Origin: an uncultured Polaribacter sp.
GTDB taxonomy: Bacteria; Bacteroidota; Bacteroidia; Flavobacteriales; Flavobacteriaceae
Length of the DNA: 64,000 nucleotides
Direction: 5' to 3'
Assembly: GCA_943788045.1 (NCBI GenBank)
Contig: CALSOT010000002.1
Coordinates: 862,310 to 926,309 of the forward strand
Part shown: positions 26,219 through 35,633 of the stretch, piece by piece
Layout: every line of letters begins with the position of its first letter
Position numbering within the stretch: position 1 is the first letter of the stretch
Notes under the pieces: generated by a model
Told to the model about the DNA's origin: nothing
Database searches by the model: none
What the model saw: the letters and a program-made list of their open reading frames with translations, nothing else
Program-made: the position numbers and the translations under genes

Positions 26219-27010
26219 ATGAAAGTAGCAATTATTGGAGCAGGAAGTTTAGGGCAATCTATCGCAAAAGGTTTATTGAAAAATAAAGTTGTGAAATCTT
26301 TGTATTTAACAAAAAGAAATACAAGTTCAATTACAAAATTTAATGAATTTTCTGAAGTGATTCTAACTTCTAACAATGAAGAAGCCGTTAAAAATTCTGA
26401 TATTTTAATTTTTGCTGTACAACCAAGACATCTAGAGAATCTCTTAAAAAATATAAAACCACTATTAAATGATAATCATGTTTTAATCTCTGTGATCACA
26501 GGTTTTTCTATTGCAAAAATTGAAAGCATTGTTGGATTACATGCATATATTATTCGTTCAATGCCAAATACTGCAGCATCGGTTGGTCAATCGATGACTT
26601 GCCTTTCACCAAATGTAAAAGGAAAAGAAAAAGTAGCATTAGCCAAAACTATTTTTAACAGTTTAGGTGTGTCAATGGTAATTCCTGAAGAGCAATTACA
26701 AGCTGCTACTGTAATTTGTGCAAGCGGAATCGCATTTTGGATGCGTTTAATAAGGGCAACAACTCAAGGTGCAATTCAGTTAGGTTTTGAAGCACATGAA
26801 GCTCACGAATTAGCAATGCAAACTTGTTTTGGAGCTGCTACTTTATTAAAAGAATCGGGCAATCATCCGGAAGCAGAAATAGACAGAGTTACAACTCCTG
26901 GAGGATGTACTATTGAAGGATTAAACGAAATGGAACACCAAGGTTTAAGTTCTTCTTTAATTAAAGGTATTAATAAATCATTTGATAAAATCAACCAAAT
27001 AAAAAACTAA
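26219..27010 (+). CDS. proC: pyrroline-5-carboxylate reductase ProC
   Basis: Last step of proline synthesis. 263 residues with the dinucleotide motif AIIGAGSLGQSIAKGLL, the conserved IRSMPNTAASVGQSMT and the C-terminal signature EIDRVTTPGGCTIEGLNEME. Its place between argC and argD shows that the proline and arginine pathways are merged in one operon. Confidence 0.96.
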   Translation: MKVAIIGAGSLGQSIAKGLLKNKVVKSLYLTKRNTSSITKFNEFSEVILTSNNEEAVKNSDILIFAVQPRHLENLLKNIKPLLNDNHVLISVITGFSIAKIESIVGLHAYIIRSMPNTAASVGQSMTCLSPNVKGKEKVALAKTIFNSLGVSMVIPEEQLQAATVICASGIAFWMRLIRATTQGAIQLGFEAHEAHELAMQTCFGAATLLKESGNHPEAEIDRVTTPGGCTIEGLNEMEHQGLSSSLIKGINKSFDKINQIKN

Positions 27011-27014
27011 CAAC

Positions 27015-28163
27015 ATGCCATTATTTAACGTTTACCCATTGTACGATGTTACACCTGTTAAAGCTAAAGGAGTTTATGTGTATGATGAAAACAAAACTAA
27101 ATATTTAGATTTATATGGAGGTCATGCAGTAATATCTATTGGTCATGGACATCCAAAATATGTTGAAGCTATAACCAATCAAGTAGTTGAATTGGGGTTT
27201 TATTCAAATGCGATTCAAAACCCATTACAAGTCGAATTAGCTGATAAATTAGAAGTCCTTTCTGGTTGTAAAAACTATGAATTATTTTTATGTAATTCTG
27301 GCGCGGAAGCAAATGAAAATGCATTAAAATTGGCCTCATTTAAAACAAGAAAATCAAGAATTATTGCTTTCAAAAATGGTTTCCATGGTCGAACCTCTGC
27401 TGCAGTTGCTGCAACAGATAATAAAAATATTATTGCACCAATTAACGCACAACAAAAAGTTACTACTTTAGATTTAAATGATATAGAAAATGTAAAAACA
27501 GAACTCGAAAAAGGTGATGTTTGTGCTGTTATTTTAGAATTTATACAAGGTGTTGGTGGTTTAGACCAGGCAACTTCAGATTTTTTTGAACAAGTAGATT
27601 TACTTTGTAAACAAAATAACACTTTACTAATTGCTGATGAAGTTCAGTCAGGATATGGAAGATCTGGTAAATTCTTTGCTTTTCAGCATTACAATGTAAC
27701 TCCAGATATTATTTCTATTGCAAAAGGGATGGGAAATGGTTTTCCTATTGGTGGAATTTTAATTCACCCAAATATCAAGGCTAAATTTGGGATGTTAGGA
27801 ACTACTTTTGGTGGAAATCATTTGGCATGTGCGGCGGGTTTATCTGTTTTAAATGTAATTGAAGAACAAAGATTAATGGAGAACGTAAAAGAGATATCAT
27901 CCTACTTTATCAAAATTGCAAAAACCATTCCAATGATAAAAAATATTAAAGGAAAAGGATTGATGCTTGGTCTCGAATTCGATTTTGAAGTTGGAGATTT
28001 ACGCAAGCAATTAATTTATGATTATCAGATTTTTACTGGTGGCGCGATGAATAAAAATTTATTAAGAATTTTACCTCCTTTAACAGTGAAAAAAGACCAT
28101 ATCAATCAGTTTTTTGATGCTTTGATTGATCTTTTAGATAAAAAACAAGAACACAACAAATAG
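27015..28163 (+). CDS. argD: acyl-ornithine aminotransferase ArgD
   Basis: PLP enzyme that converts the N-acyl-glutamate semialdehyde to N-acyl-ornithine. 382 residues of class III aminotransferase: LYGGHAVISIGHGHP, NSGAEANENALKLA, FHGRTSAAVAATD, LIADEVQSGYGRSGKFFA and the PLP-binding Lys in ISIAKGMGNGFPIGG. It lies 4 bases after proC; its TAG stop is followed directly by the expected proA start. Confidence 0.94.
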   Translation: MPLFNVYPLYDVTPVKAKGVYVYDENKTKYLDLYGGHAVISIGHGHPKYVEAITNQVVELGFYSNAIQNPLQVELADKLEVLSGCKNYELFLCNSGAEANENALKLASFKTRKSRIIAFKNGFHGRTSAAVAATDNKNIIAPINAQQKVTTLDLNDIENVKTELEKGDVCAVILEFIQGVGGLDQATSDFFEQVDLLCKQNNTLLIADEVQSGYGRSGKFFAFQHYNVTPDIISIAKGMGNGFPIGGILIHPNIKAKFGMLGTTFGGNHLACAAGLSVLNVIEEQRLMENVKEISSYFIKIAKTIPMIKNIKGKGLMLGLEFDFEVGDLRKQLIYDYQIFTGGAMNKNLLRILPPLTVKKDHINQFFDALIDLLDKKQEHNK

Positions 28164-28194
28164 ATGAATAATTTATTACCAATAGAGACTAGAA

Positions 28195-29358
28195 ATGCTG
28201 TTTTACTTAACAATGGCCGAACTTCTTGATAAAGAAAGAGAAGCAATTATTAACATCAATAAAAAGGATTTAGAAGAATATAAAGGTGATGATATTTCTA
28301 TGTTTGATCGTTTAAAGGCAGATAATAAAAAAGTTGATGAAATGATAGCTGCTGCCAAACATTTAGCTTCTCAGAAAGATCCTGTTGGTGTAGAACGTTT
28401 TAGTTTTAAACATGATAATGGAATGCAAGTTTATAATAAAACAGCTTCATTTGGAACGGTTTTAATTATCTATGAATCGAGACCAGATGTAACTGTTGAA
28501 GCTGCAGGAATTGCTTTTAAATCTGGAAATAAAATTTTATTAAAAGGAGGTAAAGAATCCTTAAATTCAAACTTAAAAATCGTTGAATTATGGCATCAAG
28601 CCTTGTTTCAACATAATGCTTCTCCAGAATGGGTAGAATATTTACAATTCAACAGAGCAGAAACACAAGCATTTTTAGAAAGGCCAACTCAAAAAGTCGA
28701 TTTAATTGTACCAAGAGGAGGAGAACGATTAATAGCTTTTGTAAAAAAACATGCTACTTGCCCTGTTATAATTAGTGGCCGAGGAAATAACTTTGTGTAT
28801 GTTCATAAAGAAGCTGATTTAGAAATAGCAATTGATATTATTTTAAATGGAAAATCAAAAATATCTGCTTGTAACGCTGTTGATAAAGTATTAATTGATG
28901 AAAAATTACCGAATAAAGAAGCATTCGTTAACAAATTAATATCAAAATTAAATTCAACTAAAATTGAGGTTCTAGGTGATGCCATTGTTTCTAAAAACCA
29001 TAATTTAAAAGAAATTTTATCAAACGAAGTTTGGTATGAAGAATTTTTAGATTACAAAATTGTAATTGGACAAATTGCTTCAAATGAAGATGCCATTGCA
29101 ATGATTAATAAATATGCTGGCGGACATTCTTCTGCAATCATCACTAAAAATATTGATATAGCGAAGTTATTTATGCAGAACGTAGATACCGCTGTTGTAT
29201 ATCATAATGCTTCTACACGTTTTACGGATGGTGGTCAATTAGGTTTAGGAGGAGAATTAGCTATTAGTACAGACAAATTACACCAACGCGGACCAATTGG
29301 TTTGGAGCATTTGGTGACCAATAAATGGTACGTTCACGGAAACGGACAAACAAGATAA
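28195..29358 (+). CDS. proA: gamma-glutamyl phosphate reductase ProA, apparent 5' frameshift
   Basis: Reduces glutamyl phosphate to the semialdehyde for proline. The body is intact, with the catalytic Cys in SKISACNAVDKV and the signature segment ASTRFTDGGQLGLGGELAIS. The natural start, an ATG at 28164 directly after the argD stop, encodes MNNLLPIETRNAVLL and then meets a stop at 28227. Removing one base in 28209-28213 (cttaacaatgg) would join it to MAELLDKER, the expected continuation. As sequenced, the enzyme must start at the overlapping ATG at 28195 (or 28213) or by frameshift, losing or altering about 15 residues. It may be a real mutation, a recoding event or a sequencing error. Confidence 0.88.
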   Translation: MLFYLTMAELLDKEREAIININKKDLEEYKGDDISMFDRLKADNKKVDEMIAAAKHLASQKDPVGVERFSFKHDNGMQVYNKTASFGTVLIIYESRPDVTVEAAGIAFKSGNKILLKGGKESLNSNLKIVELWHQALFQHNASPEWVEYLQFNRAETQAFLERPTQKVDLIVPRGGERLIAFVKKHATCPVIISGRGNNFVYVHKEADLEIAIDIILNGKSKISACNAVDKVLIDEKLPNKEAFVNKLISKLNSTKIEVLGDAIVSKNHNLKEILSNEVWYEEFLDYKIVIGQIASNEDAIAMINKYAGGHSSAIITKNIDIAKLFMQNVDTAVVYHNASTRFTDGGQLGLGGELAISTDKLHQRGPIGLEHLVTNKWYVHGNGQTR

Positions 29359-29451
29359 TAGGCAAGCTCTTGGCATGGACTTTAAAAAAAGAAAGTAAGT
29401 ATTTGTTGATTTTAATAAATAACGGTTAATAGTATGTAAAGCCTGAAATAA

Positions 29452-30213
29452 ATGAAGAAAAAACGCATTTTACTGAAAGTAGGTTCGAATACACTTACCA
29501 GAGAAACAGATAATATTTCTCGAGGAAAGATTGAAGATATTGCAAATCAGATTGCAAAACTAAATGACACGTGCGAGTTTATTATTGTGAGTTCTGGTGC
29601 AATTGCAGTTGCAAAACAATTTGTAAAACTAGAGAGTAAACAATCTGAAATTTTTGTAAAACAAGCTTTAGCTTCAATTGGTCAGCCACATTTAATAAGA
29701 ATTTATCAAGAAATTTTTAGAGAATATGGTTTATTAAGTTCTCAATGTCTACTCTCCTATTCAGATTTTGAAAAACAAAAAAGTAAAAACAATATTGTAA
29801 ATACCATTAATGTTTTGGTAAGCAATAATTACATTCCTATTATCAATGAAAACGATACAGTTGCAACTGATGAAATTCAGTTTGGTGATAATGATAAATT
29901 AGCAGCTTTAACAGCTACCTTATTAAATGTCGATTTGTTGTTAATTGCGACAAATACCAATGGGATTTATACAAAGGAATCTATCAAAAATAATGCTCCC
30001 AAAACGATTCAAGAAGTCAATAATTTTGAGGATTTAAAAAACGAGGTTGTCAATTCTAAATCTTCACATGGAAGTGGTGGAATGGGATCTAAAATTGAAG
30101 CAGCAGAGATAAGTAAAAATGCACAAATTGAAACTTGGATTTTGAACGGTTTAGAAGATAATTTTATCACAAATGCGTTTGAAAATAAAGTTGCTTTTAC
30201 AAAAATAAAATAG
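29452..30213 (+). CDS. proB: glutamate 5-kinase ProB, short form
   Basis: Phosphorylates glutamate, the first step of proline synthesis. 253 residues: RILLKVGSNTL, FIIVSSGAIAVA, PIINENDTVATDEIQFGDND and SHGSGGMGSKIEAAEI. Only the amino-acid kinase domain is present; the C-terminal PUA domain of longer homologues is missing, as known for many bacterial ProB. It follows proA by 93 bases, with no gene between. Confidence 0.95.
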   Translation: MKKKRILLKVGSNTLTRETDNISRGKIEDIANQIAKLNDTCEFIIVSSGAIAVAKQFVKLESKQSEIFVKQALASIGQPHLIRIYQEIFREYGLLSSQCLLSYSDFEKQKSKNNIVNTINVLVSNNYIPIINENDTVATDEIQFGDNDKLAALTATLLNVDLLLIATNTNGIYTKESIKNNAPKTIQEVNNFEDLKNEVVNSKSSHGSGGMGSKIEAAEISKNAQIETWILNGLEDNFITNAFENKVAFTKIK

Positions 30214-30219
30214 TGAAAA

Positions 30220-31161
30220 ATGAAGAATTACACATCTATTAAAGACATTGACAATATTAATACCTGGATCCAAGAAGCTATTAAAATTAAACAAAACCCA
30301 CTATATAATAAGGAATTAGGAAAAAATAAAACCCTGGGCTTATTATTTTTTAATTCGAGTTTACGTACGCGTTTAAGTACACAAAAGGCCGCTTTAAATT
30401 TAGGAATGGATCCTATCGTAATGAATGTTTCTGGTGATGCTTGGGGTATTGAGTTTGGAGATGGAACTATTATGGATGGTAACACTGCAGAACATATAAA
30501 GGAAGCCGCTGCTGTAGTTTCTCAATATTGTGATATCATTGCTGTAAGAGCTTTCCCTTCTTTAACAGACAAAGAAAAAGATGAGTCTGAGCACGTTTTA
30601 AAATCGTTTGTAGAATTTGCTTCTGTACCAATTATAAGTATGGAAAGTGCAACGGGTCATCCGCTGCAAGGTTTAACAGATGCCATTACGATTTTTGAAA
30701 ATTCAACAAAAAAGAAACCAAAAGTAGTTTTGAGTTGGGCTCCTCACATTAAAGCACTGCCCCACGCAGTTGCAAATAGTTTTGTTCAAGCAATGCAAAA
30801 AATGGATGTAGAGTTCGTAATTACAAATCCTGAAGGTTATAATTTAAACTCAGAAATCACTAAAAAGACAACTATTTATCACAATCAAAAAGAAGCTTTT
30901 AAAGATGCTGATTTCATATACACTAAAAACTGGAGTTCTTATGATGATTATGGAAAAGTATTAAGTAGAGATGACAATTGGATTATTACCAAAGAAAAAT
31001 TAGGAAATGCTAAGTTTATGCACTGTTTGCCTGTAAGAAGAAATGTTGTTGTAGAAGATGTAGTTTTAGATAGTGAGAGTTCACTAGTAATTGAGCAAGC
31101 AAATAACAGAACATATGCTGCACAATTGGTATTGAAAAAAATATTAGAGGATAATAAGTAA
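30220..31161 (+). CDS. argF': N-acyl(succinyl)-ornithine carbamoyltransferase ArgF'
   Basis: Transfers a carbamoyl group to an N-acylated ornithine. The 313 residues carry FFNSSLRTRLSTQKAALNLGM, as in the Bacteroides succinylornithine enzyme (from memory), in place of the classic STRTR site, plus MHCLPVRRN. Residue 90, in IMDGNTAEH, is Ala. Published mutational work on this family places Glu here in acetylornithine enzymes and Pro in the succinylornithine enzyme, and small residues switched specificity to succinyl. Ala is therefore read as succinyl-type; that is inference. It lies 6 bases after proB. Confidence 0.92.
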   Translation: MKNYTSIKDIDNINTWIQEAIKIKQNPLYNKELGKNKTLGLLFFNSSLRTRLSTQKAALNLGMDPIVMNVSGDAWGIEFGDGTIMDGNTAEHIKEAAAVVSQYCDIIAVRAFPSLTDKEKDESEHVLKSFVEFASVPIISMESATGHPLQGLTDAITIFENSTKKKPKVVLSWAPHIKALPHAVANSFVQAMQKMDVEFVITNPEGYNLNSEITKKTTIYHNQKEAFKDADFIYTKNWSSYDDYGKVLSRDDNWIITKEKLGNAKFMHCLPVRRNVVVEDVVLDSESSLVIEQANNRTYAAQLVLKKILEDNK

Positions 31162-31169
31162 AACATGAA

Positions 31170-31238
31170 CGTCATTGCAAGGAAAAAAAGCAATCTCTTT
31201 ATTAAAACAGATGACTTCGTCATTCTTCCCTATAATGA
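31170..31238. repeat. degenerate palindromic intergenic repeat
   Basis: CGTCATTGCAAGGAA...AAGCAATCT followed, in inverted sense, by AGATGACTTCGTCATTCTTCC. It resembles the common CGTCATTGCGAGGAACGAAGCAATCT family of palindromic intergenic repeats, with decay in both arms. Lies between argF' and argB. Confidence 0.5.
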
Positions 31239-31275
31239 ATCAACAGAATAAGAAATTGAAATAAGTTCAACTTAC

Positions 31276-32052
31276 ATGGAAAAACTATCAATCATAAAAA
31301 TTGGAGGAAACATTATTGAAGATGATACTTCTTTAAATACTTTTCTAAAATTATTTGCTAATTTAGAAGGAAAGAAAATCCTTGTTCATGGAGGCGGTAA
31401 AAAAGCAACTCACATTGCGTCTAAATTAGGTATTGAATCTAAAATGATAAACGGTAGACGTATCACAGATGCGGAAACTTTGGAGGTCATTACAATGGTT
31501 TATGGAGGTTTAGTTAATAAAAACATAGTAGCTAAATTACAATCTTTAAATATTGATGCAATTGGTTTAACAGGTGCAGACATTAACAGTATAAAATCAG
31601 AAAAAAGACCTATTAAAGAAGTAGATTTTGGGTTTGTTGGTGATGTAAAAAAAGTTGCTTCTGATTCTATTAATAAATTAATTAAAGCAGACTTTACACC
31701 CGTTTTTTGTGCAATTACGCATAATGGAAACGGACAATTATTAAACACAAATGCAGATACAATTACAAGTACAATCGCAGTCGGAATGAGCAAAATATAT
31801 GAAACATCAATATATTATTGTTTTGAACTAAATGGTGTTTTAAGAGATTTTAATGATAAAACTTCAGTGGTCAAGCTCATTAACTCTAAAACTTATAAAA
31901 AATTGTTAGCGCATAAAATTATTACTGACGGAATGATTCCTAAAATAGACAATTGCTTTAATGCTTTAAACAATGGTGTATCAAGAGTAAATATTGGAAA
32001 TACTTCAATGCTTACAAAAGAAAACGATAATTTTACAACTATTACTTTATAA
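31276..32052 (+). CDS. argB: N-acyl-glutamate kinase ArgB
   Basis: Phosphorylates N-acyl-glutamate. 258 residues: IIKIGGNIIEDD, LVHGGGKKATHIASKLG, LTGADINSIKSEKR and GMIPKIDNCFNALNNGVSRVNI. There is no N-terminal helix of the kind linked to arginine feedback in longer homologues, so control may fall on transcription. The gene is spaced 114 bases from argF', the gap being filled by a palindromic repeat. Confidence 0.95.
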   Translation: MEKLSIIKIGGNIIEDDTSLNTFLKLFANLEGKKILVHGGGKKATHIASKLGIESKMINGRRITDAETLEVITMVYGGLVNKNIVAKLQSLNIDAIGLTGADINSIKSEKRPIKEVDFGFVGDVKKVASDSINKLIKADFTPVFCAITHNGNGQLLNTNADTITSTIAVGMSKIYETSIYYCFELNGVLRDFNDKTSVVKLINSKTYKKLLAHKIITDGMIPKIDNCFNALNNGVSRVNIGNTSMLTKENDNFTTITL

Positions 32053-32054
32053 AA

Positions 32055-33122
32055 ATGATCATCGAAAAATTAACAGAAAATGCAATTTCTCTCTTAAAAA
32101 GTTTGATTGAAACGCAATCATTTTCTCAAGAGGAAGAAAACACAGCAAAACTTATTGAAGGGTGGTTTATTGAAAATGAAATCCCTTTTAAGAGAACAAA
32201 AAATAATATTTGGGCAACCAACAAGTACTTTGATGGAAGTAAACCAACCATGTTGCTAAATTCTCATCATGATACAGTGCATCCGAATACTGCTTACACA
32301 AAAGATCCTTTAAAAGCAATTGTTGAAGATGGTAAATTATATGGTTTAGGTAGCAATGATGCTGGTGGATGTCTGGTTTCTTTAATAGCTACTTTCACCA
32401 ATTATTATGCAGAAGAAAACTTAAAATATAATTTGGTTATTGTTGCATCCGCCGAAGAAGAAAATAGTGGTCCAAATGGATTGAATAGTATGTTATCAAT
32501 TATACCAAAAATTGATGTTGCAATTGTTGGTGAGCCAACGTTAATGAATTTAGCTGTTGCAGAAAAAGGATTGGTAGTTTTTGATGCACAAGTAGCAGGA
32601 ACTCCAAGTCATGCTGCACACCCAAATAATAATAATTCTATTTACAATACAATAGAGGTTTTACAATGGTTTAAAAATTTTAAATTTGACAAACCTTCTG
32701 TAGCTTTAGGTGATGTGAAAATGACAGTTACGCAAATTAATGCCGGAAAACAACACAATGTTGTGCCTGCTCATACAAATTTGGTTATTGATGTTCGAGT
32801 AAATGATGCGTATTCAAATCAAGAAATAGCTACTATTCTTCAAGAGCAATCACCTTGTACTATTATTAAACCAAGAAGTTTACGCTTGAACTCATCTTCT
32901 ATTTCTACAGACCACGATTTAGTAAAAGCAGGAATTGCAATGGGAAGAGAAACATATGGCTCTCCTACACTTTCAGATCAATCTGTATTAAGTTGTCAAT
33001 CCTTAAAATTAGGTCCTGGAGATAGTAAGCGCTCTCACTCTGCTGATGAGTTTATTTATCTTGAAGAAATTGAAGAAGGAATTAAATTATACATTGAATT
33101 GTTAAATCGTGTAATCGTTTAA
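32055..33122 (+). CDS. argE: M20 family deacylase of the arginine pathway (ArgE-like)
   Basis: Zinc-dependent amidase that would remove the acyl group from N-acyl-citrulline. 355 residues: metal motifs LLNSHHDTVHP and YGLGSNDAGGCLVSL, catalytic VASAEEENSGPNG, IVGEPT, and a C-terminal PGDSKRSHSADEFI. It starts 2 bases after argB. Because carbamoylation happens on the acylated ornithine, the deacylase acts on acyl-citrulline rather than acyl-ornithine; this follows from the ArgF' family. Confidence 0.9.
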   Translation: MIIEKLTENAISLLKSLIETQSFSQEEENTAKLIEGWFIENEIPFKRTKNNIWATNKYFDGSKPTMLLNSHHDTVHPNTAYTKDPLKAIVEDGKLYGLGSNDAGGCLVSLIATFTNYYAEENLKYNLVIVASAEEENSGPNGLNSMLSIIPKIDVAIVGEPTLMNLAVAEKGLVVFDAQVAGTPSHAAHPNNNNSIYNTIEVLQWFKNFKFDKPSVALGDVKMTVTQINAGKQHNVVPAHTNLVIDVRVNDAYSNQEIATILQEQSPCTIIKPRSLRLNSSSISTDHDLVKAGIAMGRETYGSPTLSDQSVLSCQSLKLGPGDSKRSHSADEFIYLEEIEEGIKLYIELLNRVIV

Positions 33123-33167
33123 CAACCTCAAAAAAAATAAAATATTAAACAGCAAAACAATACAAAC

Positions 33168-34442
33168 ATGAAACTTTGGGATAAAGGGTTTTCAATAGAT
33201 CAACAAATAGAAAAATTTACAGTTGGTAATGATAGAGAAATTGATATTCATATTGCAAAATATGATGTACAAGCTTCATTAGCACATGCAATAATGTTAG
33301 AATCTATTGGTATTATAACTGCTAACGAATTAAATGATCTAAAAAAAGGTTTAAAAGAATTAGGAGATGATATTGAAAAAGGATCATTTGTTATAGAGCC
33401 ATCTTTTGAAGATGTTCATTCAAAAATTGAATGGGAACTGACCAATAAATTAGGAGAAGTTGGTAAAAAAATTCATACTGCTCGCTCTAGAAATGACCAA
33501 GTTCTAGTTGCTTTACAATTATATTATAAAGAGAATTTATCAATAATAAATGATAAAACTAAAACACTTTTTGACACACTTTTGAGTTTGGCAGAAACGC
33601 ATAAAGAAAGTTTATTGCCTGGTTATACACATTTACAAGTCGCAATGCCTTCTTCATTCGGATTATGGTTTTCTGCTTATGCAGAACTATTAATTGATGA
33701 TGTTTATATGTTAAATGCAGTTTCTAGAGTTGTAGACCAAAATCCATTAGGTTCTGCCGCTGGTTATGGGAGTTCTTTCCCTATCGACAGAGAACAAACA
33801 ACAAAAGAATTAGAGTTTTCAACATTAAAGTACAACGTAGTTGCTGCGCAGTTAAGTAGAGGAAAAAGTGAACGTTCCATTGCCTCCGCTCTTGGAGGTT
33901 TGTGTAATACACTATCTCGTTTTGCAATGGATGTTTGTTTATATATGAGTCAGAATTTTAATTTTATTACGTTTCCGGATGAATTAACAACAGGAAGCAG
34001 CATAATGCCTCACAAAAAAAATCCTGATGTTTTTGAATTGATTCGTGGTAAATGTAATAAGATTCAGGCTTTACACACAGAAATGGTACTAATTACCAAT
34101 AATTTACCAACAGGTTATCACAGAGATTATCAATTATTAAAAGAAAATATCATAAATGCTTTTGAAGATGTAAAAGATATTTTAGACATTTTTAATTATT
34201 CTATTCAACAAGTGATTGTAAAAGATATTGATTTAAATGATGAAAAATATCAATACTTATTTACAGTAGACAGCATCAATAATTTGGTGGTTGAAGGCAT
34301 GTCTTTTAGAGAAGCGTATCAACAAATTGGTGGACAAGTTCAAGCAGGAACATACAAACCCGATTTAGGAAAACAGCACTCTCATGTTGGTAGTATTCAC
34401 AATTTAAGTTTGGATAAAATTAGAGAAAAATATCCTATATAA
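33168..34442 (+). CDS. argH: argininosuccinate lyase ArgH
   Basis: Splits argininosuccinate into arginine and fumarate. 424 residues with EDVHSKIEWEL, the segment HTARSRNDQVLVALQ, LPGYTHLQVAMP and the superfamily signature GSSIMPHKKNPDVFEL. The usual length is about 430-460. It is the last gene of the operon. Its end overlaps the convergent crtY by 8 bases, and no terminator is visible between them. Confidence 0.96.
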   Translation: MKLWDKGFSIDQQIEKFTVGNDREIDIHIAKYDVQASLAHAIMLESIGIITANELNDLKKGLKELGDDIEKGSFVIEPSFEDVHSKIEWELTNKLGEVGKKIHTARSRNDQVLVALQLYYKENLSIINDKTKTLFDTLLSLAETHKESLLPGYTHLQVAMPSSFGLWFSAYAELLIDDVYMLNAVSRVVDQNPLGSAAGYGSSFPIDREQTTKELEFSTLKYNVVAAQLSRGKSERSIASALGGLCNTLSRFAMDVCLYMSQNFNFITFPDELTTGSSIMPHKKNPDVFELIRGKCNKIQALHTEMVLITNNLPTGYHRDYQLLKENIINAFEDVKDILDIFNYSIQQVIVKDIDLNDEKYQYLFTVDSINNLVVEGMSFREAYQQIGGQVQAGTYKPDLGKQHSHVGSIHNLSLDKIREKYPI

Positions 34443-35583
34443 ATCTGAAAATTCTTGCGAAGGCTGCTTTCATAAAAATAATTATTGGCAATTTTAATTG
34501 AATTTGTAAATCTTCTAAGAGAGAAGTATCCTCGTCTAAAAATTTTAATATTTGTTTAGGAGTATTTCTTTGAAACATTTTTCCAAAAATAAATGCTCCT
34601 AGATGATTTTTTTTAGACAGAATATCTAACAATAACAAATCGTAAAACCAAAACTTATTTGTTTTATGAAATTTCGGAAATGGTTTATTTTTCTTAATAT
34701 GATTGACTAGTTTAATCGTATTTTTAGTGGTGTTTTTAAAAGTAAAACCAGTACTTGCTTTAGACCAACCCCCAGCTGTACCAATATTTATAATGTTTTC
34801 TGTATTGTGATTCCAAAATTTGTAACACGTCATTGGTATAGAACCTTGTTCCTTTTCTACAATTTCGTAATCCGTAATATTTCTTTCGCGTAAATATTTA
34901 TCAATTTCTACTTTATAGTCATTATAAGGCAATAACTGTTTTGAGAACAAGGTGTATTCAAATAAAGCTTCGTTATTCGCATAAGGTAAAATATACATAA
35001 AACGTGTATTGCCAATTTGATCAACTGTAAAATCCATAAAAGTTGCAGCATTACTATCAAAAACATCTTTCTTTGTTTTAATAAAAAATCCTACAAAATG
35101 CTGCTGTAAAACTGGGTATTTACTTTGCTTCTTATATGCATCAGTAAAAAGGATACTATTTAAAATTGTTTTTGTTTTAAAAATTTTATCTTTAGTAATT
35201 ACAGATGCTTCCTTATCTAGTTGATGAATACTCAAAACACTTGATGCCTCAAAAGTTATTGTTTTTTTGGTTTCAAGATGAGACCAGATTTTAAAATAAA
35301 AATCTTTACTGCGAATCATTTTGTATTCATAAGGAGCAATGCTTTCTTCAGTGGAGTGAAACTCACTTTTAAAAATAATATTTTTCCAAGATGCACTTAC
35401 AATATTGTTCCACTCATCGTTTTCAGTTTCCCAATAACACCAAGTTTTATCATTGGTGTTCTTCTTTTCTTTATCTATAATTAAGATTGACTTATTCTCA
35501 AAAAAAGCATCATTAGACATTCTATATGCCATCATTAAGCCAGATGCACCTCCACCAACAATTATGTAATCGTAATAATTCAT
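34435..35583 (-). CDS. crtY: lycopene beta-cyclase
   Basis: FAD-dependent flavoprotein that closes the rings of lycopene to give beta-carotene. 382 residues with the N-terminal dinucleotide motif YIIVGGGASGLMMAYRM, WCYWETENDEW, and GSIPMTCYKFWNH. It is the last gene of the carotenoid operon, 50 bases after crtZ. The call rests on family resemblance and context. Confidence 0.9.
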   Translation of the reverse strand: MNYYDYIIVGGGASGLMMAYRMSNDAFFENKSILIIDKEKKNTNDKTWCYWETENDEWNNIVSASWKNIIFKSEFHSTEESIAPYEYKMIRSKDFYFKIWSHLETKKTITFEASSVLSIHQLDKEASVITKDKIFKTKTILNSILFTDAYKKQSKYPVLQQHFVGFFIKTKKDVFDSNAATFMDFTVDQIGNTRFMYILPYANNEALFEYTLFSKQLLPYNDYKVEIDKYLRERNITDYEIVEKEQGSIPMTCYKFWNHNTENIINIGTAGGWSKASTGFTFKNTTKNTIKLVNHIKKNKPFPKFHKTNKFWFYDLLLLDILSKKNHLGAFIFGKMFQRNTPKQILKFLDEDTSLLEDLQIQLKLPIIIFMKAAFARIFRFI

Positions 35584-35633
35584 TATGATAAAAGATACTG
35601 ATATTAAAGTAAAATTCGAATTTGAAGAGAAAT

